DNA from: a virus
IMG/VR virus record: IMGVR_UViG_3300042306_001197
Coordinates: 1 to 62,021 of that record
Strand: one strand, 5' to 3'
DNA: 62,021 nucleotides
Notes under the pieces: generated by a model
The model's database searches: none
The model's input: the letters and a program-made list of their open reading frames with translations, nothing else
Told to the model about the DNA's origin: nothing
Shown here: positions 1 through 4,949 of the stretch, piece after piece
How positions within the stretch are numbered: position 1 is the first letter of the stretch
How the letters are laid out: every line of letters starts with the position of its first letter
Program-made: the position numbers and the translations under genes

Positions 1-472
1 CCCCCATTTCTCCTTCAATTTCAGCTTTTGGTGTTAATGCAGCAACTGAGTCAATTACACAAACTGATATTTTACCAGATGCAATCAAAGCTTCAGCAAT
101 TTCTAGTGCTTGCTCACCATTATCAGGCTGTGAGATTATTACTTGATTCATGTCTAATCCTAAATGCTCTGCGTAGTTTCTATCAAATGCATGTTCTGCA
201 TCAATAAATGCAACTCTTTTGTCTGGATTATCTTTCTGTGCTTGTATCATTGTATGAATACACAGTGTAGTTTTACCTGAGCTTTCTGGAGCAAATATCT
301 CTACCATTCTGCCTTTACCCCAACCACCACCGGTGATAATGTCCATTCCCAATGAACCTGTACTTTGCCTTTCTGTTTGGATAACTGTGTCACCTACGAT
401 AACAGCACCTTTTCCAAATCGCTTGTCCATACTAGCAAGTACGTCCAATAACGGGTCTTTTTCTTCTGCCAT
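1..472 (-). CDS. recA: RecA recombinase (N-terminal part, runs off the left edge)
   Basis: Reading the minus strand from the ATG at 472 gives 157 residues of a clear RecA before the window ends. The Walker A loop reads APESSGKTT (residues 61-69), almost the bacterial GPESSGKTT. Walker B VCVID is at 137-141, followed by the [16 protein letters not shown] segment that leads to RecA loop L1. RecA forms ATP-dependent filaments on single-stranded DNA and drives strand exchange, here probably for phage recombination-dependent replication and repair. The N-terminal domain is short: only about 20 residues precede the conserved RFGKGAV segment. It is the last visible gene of the leftward replication module and lies just downstream of the helicase on the same strand, with its own promoter-like site. 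Identification is certain; the C-terminus is outside the window. Confidence 0.97.
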   Translation of the reverse strand, partial: MAEEKDPLLDVLASMDKRFGKGAVIVGDTVIQTERQSTGSLGMDIITGGGWGKGRMVEIFAPESSGKTTLCIHTMIQAQKDNPDKRVAFIDAEHAFDRNYAEHLGLDMNQVIISQPDNGEQALEIAEALIASGKISVCVIDSVAALTPKAEIEGEMG

Positions 473-493
473 AATTTACTTTTAATTTGTGTA

Positions 494-501
494 CAAAGGT
501 A
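494..501 (-). promoter_or_regulatory. Probable -7 box of the recA promoter
   Basis: Minus-strand TACCTTTG fits the Bacteroidota -7 consensus TAnnTTTG and lies 22 bp upstream of the recA ATG. No good -33 TTG is visible at the expected distance; the sequence there is AT-only and abuts the end of the helicase gene. It may be a weak or internal promoter. Confidence 0.5.
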
Positions 502-529
502 CAAAAAATTTATTAATTAAAAAATATAT

Positions 530-1927
530 TTAAGAAATATTTAACAAAGTTGCTATTTCTTTTTTCAACCAGTTTTGATTAGGCCTAAATGTAAAATTTT
601 CCATAATCCAAACTAAGTAGCCTTTATCTTTAGCTAGTATTGCATTAAGTGTGTGGTCCTTATACTTACCAAAAGTAAGTCTAGTTGTACCAACTCCTGA
701 CACTGTGGCTGCCACTGGCTTTGCTATATTAGGGTTGTACTTTTTCTCAAGATTTGATTTTCTTGGTCTATTTTTTGCCTCTATCGGATAGTTACTTATT
801 AAAAACTCACCATTAAAAAGCCCCCAACCATATCCTTTTATAAACTCAACAGTAAAGTCTTCAACTCTACCGAATCTTTTATAGTTCTCACTAAGATCAA
901 TAACAACAGTCTTTGTCTTACTGTCGTGTATACGAACACCTCTGCCAATCATTTGGTAATAAAGTGCAAATGACATTGTTGACCTTGCTAGTATAATAGT
1001 CTCTAATTCCGGGTAGTCAAAGCCTGTAGTTAGTATACCTACGTTTATAACAACTTTTATATCTCCTTTTTTAAAACCTTCAATTATCTCATCTCTTTCT
1101 TTTTTAGAACTAAGCGAGCTAACATACCTGGATCCTTCTATCTTGTTTGATAGAATCTCGGCTTCTGATATAGACGGAACAAAAACTAGTATTGACTTAG
1201 AGCCTTCATACAAACAGTGTTCCACATTATCAATAACTTGTGATTGTAAATCATTATTTTGATAAAAGCTTTTCATGCTATCTTCTGTGTAATCTGATCC
1301 TGAGGAGTTAACTTTTAAAAATGTATCGTCCTGCTCAACTATACGGTATTCTAGAGGGGTCCAGTGGCTGCCTGATACCATATTATTTATTTGGTGAACA
1401 TAAGCAATATCAGTAAATAGTTTGCCTTTTACTTTTGTCAACATTTTAAGCTCTGCTCCTGACATTGAGCTTGCTAATACAAATGGTGTTGCAGTTAATC
1501 CTAGTGTATTATTTATTCCTAAGTCTTTCAAAAAAGAACGTAGTTGTGAACCTGACTTTACTCCAATATGTGCCTCGTCAATAATAAGCTTTTTGACTTT
1601 TAGTCTTTTTAGCTCATTGACAGCTTTCTTTATAGAACCTATGGTTGCAAACGTAACTTTACTTATTTCTTTTACTCCAGCAGATGCTGAGTATATAGTA
1701 GCTTCACCACCAACATCTATAAACTTTTTATAGTTTTGTTCAAGTAGTTCTTTTGAAGGCTGTAGGATAACCACAGGCTCATTTAATTGCTTTACTATTT
1801 CTGCTATTACAATAGACTTACCAGCACCTGTTGGTAGTACAAGCAGCTCTCTTCTTGACTTCTCTGAGTTAAGCAGTTCCAAACCTTTTGCAACTGAATC
1901 AGTTTGATAATCTCTTAATTTATACAT
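530..1927 (-). CDS. SF2 DEAD/DEAH-type helicase with C-terminal ExoX/DUF3820-like domain
   Basis: This is a 465-residue protein from the ATG at 1927; a longer frame starts upstream but would run through the promoter. SF2 helicase motifs occur in order: LRDYQ (4-8), Walker A PTGAGKS (32-38), DEAH (117-120), TATP (145-148) and the motif VI arginine-finger region QMIGRGVR (about 323-330). It is closest to the RecG/UvsW/type III Res subunit-like helicases that phages use to remodel branched DNA. The last ~50 residues contain FGKYKDHTL and a GYLVWIMENF segment, matching the small ExoX C-terminal/DUF3820 fold, which is separate from the helicase core. It lies upstream of recA on the same strand, so both probably serve recombination-dependent replication. 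The helicase call is firm; the exact branch is not. Confidence 0.9.
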   Translation of the reverse strand: MYKLRDYQTDSVAKGLELLNSEKSRRELLVLPTGAGKSIVIAEIVKQLNEPVVILQPSKELLEQNYKKFIDVGGEATIYSASAGVKEISKVTFATIGSIKKAVNELKRLKVKKLIIDEAHIGVKSGSQLRSFLKDLGINNTLGLTATPFVLASSMSGAELKMLTKVKGKLFTDIAYVHQINNMVSGSHWTPLEYRIVEQDDTFLKVNSSGSDYTEDSMKSFYQNNDLQSQVIDNVEHCLYEGSKSILVFVPSISEAEILSNKIEGSRYVSSLSSKKERDEIIEGFKKGDIKVVINVGILTTGFDYPELETIILARSTMSFALYYQMIGRGVRIHDSKTKTVVIDLSENYKRFGRVEDFTVEFIKGYGWGLFNGEFLISNYPIEAKNRPRKSNLEKKYNPNIAKPVAATVSGVGTTRLTFGKYKDHTLNAILAKDKGYLVWIMENFTFRPNQNWLKKEIATLLNIS

Positions 1928-1941
1928 ACTTAAATATTTTT

Positions 1942-1975
1942 GCAAAGATACAACAATTATACTAAACTGCAAAAT
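1942..1975 (-). promoter_or_regulatory. Helicase promoter (Bacteroidota type)
   Basis: Minus-strand TATCTTTGC (-7 box, 1950-1942) is preceded, 27 bp upstream end to end, by TTTTGC (-33 box, 1975-1970). Transcription would start about 10 bp before the helicase ATG, so the leader would be very short. The -7 box belongs to the TAnCTTTG class seen on the leftward genes. Confidence 0.7.
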
Positions 1976-2010
1976 TTTTGTGTAAATATTTTACAATTAT
2001 TTTTAGTACC

Positions 2011-2365
2011 GTCTTTCTAAGGCTGTTCCTTAGAAGACCGCCTTTTTAATGTGCAATGTTTTTGTAGGAAAACACCCCCTTACCCCCTCTTTAATAACTA
2101 AAGAAAGAAGTAAGAAGTGCCAGCAGCGGAAAAACACCGAATCCAAAGACCTGCTGTAGATTTTTTGTTTGTACACTGAAAGACACTTTGTCTTATTCGA
2201 CAGCATTATTTATTTATCTGCCTACCTTCGTGAATGGGCTGAAATCTTAAACAGCCCTCCTCTGGCGGTCTTCATTACATAAAGTAATGCCCTCTTCCAT
2301 TTAGCATAGGTTATTAAAAACCGCAACGTGAATCTTTTCAGATAGCCGCACGTCATAAATTATAT
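2011..2365 (-). ncRNA. Candidate structured RNA between the divergent modules
   Basis: No convincing gene lies in this interval, which is visibly richer in G+C than its surroundings. On the minus strand, downstream of two TACCTTTGC promoter boxes, it can form many perfect stems (plus coordinates). These are 2326-2330/2349-2353 enclosing 2332-2335/2340-2343 with a GAAA tetraloop; 2309-2312/2319-2322; 2273-2278/2284-2289; 2236-2241/2252-2257; 2180-2185/2189-2194; and 2121-2126/2151-2156. A 10-bp perfect long-range helix pairs 2264-2273 with 2033-2042. The 3' hairpin 2011-2022/2028-2038 shares bases with that helix, so the two are mutually exclusive. The GNRA loop and the promoters favour the minus strand. 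It could be a stand-alone phage RNA or a long helicase leader. A 44-codon frame (2356-2222) overlaps the 5' part. I do not recognise a known RNA family. Confidence 0.5.
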
Positions 2366-2370
2366 TTTTT

Positions 2371-2379
2371 GCAAAGGTA
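2371..2379 (-). promoter_or_regulatory. Promoter -7 box proximal to the candidate RNA
   Basis: Minus-strand TACCTTTGC matches the -7 consensus and would start transcription near 2365, just before the first hairpin. A TTTG lies upstream at 2395-2392, but closer than in the other promoters, so this may be a secondary start. Confidence 0.5.
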
Positions 2380-2422
2380 CAAAACCTTTTTCAAATAAAA
2401 AAATAAAATTGTAAATATTTTT

Positions 2423-2464
2423 GCAAAGGTACAAACTCTTTTTTTATTTTCCAAATTTGTTAAC
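2423..2464 (-). promoter_or_regulatory. Main leftward promoter of the divergent region
   Basis: Minus-strand GTTAACAAATTTGG (-33, 2464-2451) and TACCTTTGC (-7, 2431-2423) have TTG and TTTG ends 28 bp apart, the same geometry as the other promoters in the window. The -33 box lies six bases from, and back to back with, the -33 box of the rightward promoter. It would drive the candidate RNA and probably the replication genes. Confidence 0.75.
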
Positions 2465-2470
2465 TATTCT

Positions 2471-2512
2471 TTTAACTTATTTGGATATTATAAATCTTTT
2501 TTGTAATTTTGC
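2471..2512 (+). promoter_or_regulatory. Rightward late promoter, first copy
   Basis: TTTAACTTATTTGG (-33, 2471-2484) and TAATTTTGC (-7, 2504-2512) have a 28-bp end-to-end offset. Transcription would start about 10 bp before the ATG of the first rightward gene. It is one of seven copies with an identical -7 nonamer. Confidence 0.8.
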
Positions 2513-2528
2513 ATAAAAACCAAATAAT

Positions 2529-2813
2529 ATGTCAACAAAAGATTTTACCTATTCAGAATTTCAAGAACTTACCTATGAGGAGTTCTACGATTTGTTGTGG
2601 GAAGATGTATCAGAAAAGATAGTTTCTACAGCGTACCTTGATGAGAACGAGGATTTTATAAGCAACCTTACATTTGATTTATTTAGATTGTATCAAATGA
2701 ACCCAGTATTAACAATAAGAGTTATGTCAAGAATGACAGAATCTTTTTTCTTTAATACTTTTAGGTTTCAACCAATGACTAGTAACATTATTGAGATACA
2801 AGACAACTACTAG
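2529..2813 (+). CDS. Small acidic protein, unknown
   Basis: This 94-residue protein is the first gene of the rightward module. The N-terminal half is rich in Glu, Asp, Tyr and Phe (repeated EFQELTYEEFYDLL-type pattern) and the C-terminal half is hydrophobic/aromatic with Met and Arg (RVMSRMTESFFFNTF). There is no signal peptide or obvious membrane segment. Its position directly behind the first late promoter and ahead of a second promoter suggests that it is made alone or early in the rightward programme. I do not recognise a family. The start is fixed by the promoter, which leaves a short A-rich leader. Confidence 0.75.
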   Translation: MSTKDFTYSEFQELTYEEFYDLLWEDVSEKIVSTAYLDENEDFISNLTFDLFRLYQMNPVLTIRVMSRMTESFFFNTFRFQPMTSNIIEIQDNY

Positions 2814-2824
2814 TTAAATAATTG

Positions 2825-2864
2825 TTAAATAATTTGGAATTCTCAAAATAGCTTTGTACCTTTG
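2825..2864 (+). promoter_or_regulatory. Rightward promoter with early-type -7 box
   Basis: TTAAATAATTTGG (2825-2837) and TACCTTTG (2857-2864) have TTG/TTTG ends 28 bp apart. The -7 box is of the TAcCTTTG type otherwise found on the leftward genes, although the -33 resembles the late promoters. It lies 17 bp before the GTG of the next gene. Confidence 0.75.
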
Positions 2865-2881
2865 TACAAAAATAATAGCAA

Positions 2882-3241
2882 GTGAGTTTTCCAACATTAA
2901 AAAGTAAGTACAAAAACGAAATAGATCTTATTGATAAGATTCTACGTGTCTACTCAATATCGCAGGATGTTCCCTTAAGAAACTTTGAAAGACTAATACT
3001 AATATACTATATTAGAAACGGGTATAGCAAAGAGACCAAGGAGTTCATAAAAGAAGATACTGGGAAAAAAGATGGTGATATTAGAGTGGCAGATGTGCAT
3101 CTTAGAGATAAAGGATACCTAATGTCAAGTGAGAAAAATCTAAGAATGAGCAAGTTATCTCCAGATATGGAGAGTATTCGTGAAAGTTTTATAAAAAACA
3201 AAAAGCAGGTTTATGTCTTGGCCTTTCAAAAAAAGCAGTAA
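2882..3241 (+). CDS. Unknown protein with helical, possibly DNA-binding character
   Basis: This 119-residue protein starts at GTG; no ATG lies in frame until near the C-terminus, and the GTG follows the promoter directly. The sequence is mostly helical, with a hydrophobic LERLILIYYIRNGYS-like segment near the middle, then a Lys/Asp-rich turn and a LRDKGYLMS segment. That layout resembles small winged-helix (MarR/Rep-like) folds, where a recognition helix is followed by a 'dkGyl' wing. This is only a pattern match. The gene overlaps the next by 29 bp, so the two are probably translationally coupled. It may be a regulator of late expression (inference). Confidence 0.7.
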   Translation: MSFPTLKSKYKNEIDLIDKILRVYSISQDVPLRNFERLILIYYIRNGYSKETKEFIKEDTGKKDGDIRVADVHLRDKGYLMSSEKNLRMSKLSPDMESIRESFIKNKKQVYVLAFQKKQ

Positions 3242-3677
3242 GCAAGTATATTTTACAGAAGATATAGTAGAGGAGCTTTCTGCAATAACAGGAAAAGATA
3301 AAGACCTAATAGCAGATATAATAAAGCACAACATAGTTTATCTAAAAAGATCTATACAATCAGAGGAAGAGTTGGTATTAGTAAATTTTCCAAATCTTGG
3401 TAAGATGAGGTTTAATTATTACCTTGGGATGTGCTTAGTTAGTTATTTAGGACGAGCTAAAAAGTATGATTATCTAAGAAAAAAGATAAGGTATTTAAGA
3501 GGCTTGCTTAAGAAAAAAGATGGAGGGGAGTTGAAAAACTTTAATAAGCCGTTGGTTCATAACTCTATAATGTATAGAGAGAAGGATGTACCAAGAAATA
3601 TTTTACCATTTTTTTACAAGTACTGGAAAATTTTAGAAACAACACACAATGAAGAGCATATCAAATATTTTAAATAA
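3213..3677 (+). CDS. Possible HU/IHF-like protein
   Basis: The protein has 154 residues. Residues ~15-70 have an HU-like layout: a helical ITGKDKDLIADIIKHNI part, a second helix, then ELVLVNFPNLGKMRFN, which resembles the turn-strand start of HU/IHF (where the family has a 'lxgFGxF' type motif). The C-terminal half is basic (runs of Lys and Arg around 85-105) and ends in an aromatic KYWKILE segment. crAss-like phages are known to carry IHF-like subunits; a second, clearer one is at 39767. It overlaps both neighbours by 29 bp, suggesting tight coupling. The function would be DNA bending or packaging-related (inference). Confidence 0.55.
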   Translation: MSWPFKKSSKQVYFTEDIVEELSAITGKDKDLIADIIKHNIVYLKRSIQSEEELVLVNFPNLGKMRFNYYLGMCLVSYLGRAKKYDYLRKKIRYLRGLLKKKDGGELKNFNKPLVHNSIMYREKDVPRNILPFFYKYWKILETTHNEEHIKYFK

Positions 3678-3966
3678 GGCTAGGCTTGCAATAAAAAGCA
3701 GGAGGGAGTACCAAAAAACACTAACAACGCTTCAAAAAAAGAGGTTAAAAATTTGTAAAGGTTGCCCAACTAATTCTGATAATAAATCACAACTAACTTT
3801 CGAAGATAAAGTTAAAATGTTTTTTAACAAGCTACTCAACTTTATAATGATGGTTAGTGTAGATGATGACTCTATTTGTACAAATTGCGGTTGCAATTTA
3901 ATATTTAAGAGTTCTCAAGAAGACCCTGAAAATATGTGCCCCGAAGGCAAATGGAATAATTTATAA
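3649..3966 (+). CDS. Small zinc-ribbon protein
   Basis: The 105-residue protein has a basic N-terminal helix and cysteines arranged as C36-x2-C39, then C77-x2-C80-x-C82, and C97 in an MCPEGKW motif. This is a split zinc-ribbon, with a hydrophobic stretch (FFNKLLNFIMMV, 58-70) between the two halves. Short proteins with KGCP... CTNCGC... CPxGKW are common in Bacteroidota phages of this type; a function is not established. The stop of the previous gene lies inside this gene, so translation is coupled. Zn binding is inferred from the cysteine spacing only. Confidence 0.75.
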   Translation: MKSISNILNKARLAIKSRREYQKTLTTLQKKRLKICKGCPTNSDNKSQLTFEDKVKMFFNKLLNFIMMVSVDDDSICTNCGCNLIFKSSQEDPENMCPEGKWNNL

Positions 3967-3987
3967 ATAAAAATTAATAATAGTAAA

Positions 3988-4308
3988 ATGAGAGTACTAG
4001 GAAGTAGTAGATTAGTAGAAGTAAGTAAAGACACAGAGTTTGATATAAACTTTGGCGAGATTAAAAAAGGATCTGATATTTCAGAAAAAATAATTTTAGA
4101 AGGTGATGATTTAGCACACTTAGCTATATCAAAATCTTGTGGTTGCACAATGCCATCAGTACAAATTCTTGTAAATGGGGTAGAGATTACAATAGCTTAT
4201 GATAGTAATAAGGTTGGAGTAATTAACCAATGGGTAAACGAAAGATACTTAGAAGATGGTGTACAAAAAAATATTAAAATAAACCTTAAAGGAGTAATAA
4301 AAGAGTAG
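3988..4308 (+). CDS. DUF1573-like Ig-fold protein
   Basis: This protein of 106 residues has no signal peptide. The pattern NFGEIKKGSDI (21-31), then LAISKSCGCTMPS with C51 and C53, then a KVGVINQWV strand and a final INLKGVIKE, matches the DUF1573 Ig-like domain ('fdFGxikkGe... SCGCTxpe... g...k.i.l.Gxv'). In Bacteroidota, DUF1573 proteins are usually exported; here the domain is stand-alone and apparently cytoplasmic or virion-associated. It is embedded in the packaging operon, two genes before TerL. A minor structural role is possible. Confidence 0.75.
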   Translation: MRVLGSSRLVEVSKDTEFDINFGEIKKGSDISEKIILEGDDLAHLAISKSCGCTMPSVQILVNGVEITIAYDSNKVGVINQWVNERYLEDGVQKNIKINLKGVIKE

Positions 4309-4309
4309 T

Positions 4310-4507
4310 ATGAATTTTAAAAACAACGCAGTAAGAGAGTTACAAGAATTTTCAAAAGAATTCCCAGACTACACTTTAGGAGAATTGTTATACAGTGCTC
4401 TTAGATTAACAGGTGCCAAAAAGATATCAGATATCCTAGAGCTTACGGATGAAGAGATTTTTTCAGCTATTGAAAGAACAAAACAAGAAGAAAAAGAAAT
4501 ATTGTAA
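4310..4507 (+). CDS. Small acidic helical protein, unknown
   Basis: A 65-residue protein made of an amphipathic first helix (NFKNNAVRELQEFSKEF), an LGELLYSALRLTG segment and an acidic C-terminal helix (ELTDEEIFSAIERTKQEEKE). There is no cysteine or signal peptide. It starts one base after the previous stop, and the next gene starts one base after its own stop, so it sits in a tightly packed translational array. The size and position just before TerL would suit a small terminase-associated factor, but there is no sequence evidence for that. Confidence 0.7.
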   Translation: MNFKNNAVRELQEFSKEFPDYTLGELLYSALRLTGAKKISDILELTDEEIFSAIERTKQEEKEIL

Positions 4508-4508
4508 T

Positions 4509-4949
4509 ATGGAATTATTAAAAGACAAAGTAGCATCTCTTTACGTTGAATACAGAGAGTTCGAAAAAGTTGTAAAGGCTAAAAACGAAGCTCTTTACAA
4601 AGACAAGGCTAACTTAAAAGAGGTTGTAGAGGGTAAAACGGTAGAGGAATTGCAACAAGTTTTAGTACACACTTACGTGGATACCATACTGTATAATAAA
4701 GATTTACAGATATTATTCTTTAAACTAATAGTAAGTATAGAGACTTTCTTAGAGGTTGTAGGCCAAGGTTTACAAGAAGATATTCAAAACTTCTACTCAG
4801 AGATGAAAAACTGGGCACCTAAAAGAGTCTTCGTAATTGAAAAAGGAGAATTAGTAGAAACAGAGCCAGGCACTTTAGAAGAGGAAAGAGCTAAATTTCT
4901 AGAAAGCGATTTCTTCAAACAAATGCTTGAAAAAACAAAAGATAATTAA
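4509..4949 (+). CDS. Helical protein immediately before TerL, unknown
   Basis: The protein has 146 residues, starting at the ATG one base after the previous stop; a longer frame from 4449 would overlap the upstream gene and is rejected. It is predicted all-helical, with a Lys/Glu-rich first third (YREFEKVVKAKNEAL), a hydrophobic middle helix (LQILFFKLIVSIETFLEVVG) and an acidic C-terminus. The stop codon shares a base with the TerL start (TAATG), so the two are coupled. Small terminase subunits often sit here in phages, but crAss-like phages generally lack a recognisable TerS; the assignment is left open. Confidence 0.7.
   Translation: MELLKDKVASLYVEYREFEKVVKAKNEALYKDKANLKEVVEGKTVEELQQVLVHTYVDTILYNKDLQILFFKLIVSIETFLEVVGQGLQEDIQNFYSEMKNWAPKRVFVIEKGELVETEPGTLEEERAKFLESDFFKQMLEKTKDN

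Noticed and set aside
2011-2042. Hairpin as a plus-strand terminator
   Set aside because: The T-run (CCTTTTT) starts four bases after the stem, and no plus-strand gene or promoter lies upstream; better explained as the 3' part of the minus-strand structured region.
2222-2356. 44-codon minus-strand frame in the control region as a real gene
   Set aside because: It overlaps several perfect RNA stems and has no recognisable motif; kept only as an alternative reading of the candidate RNA.
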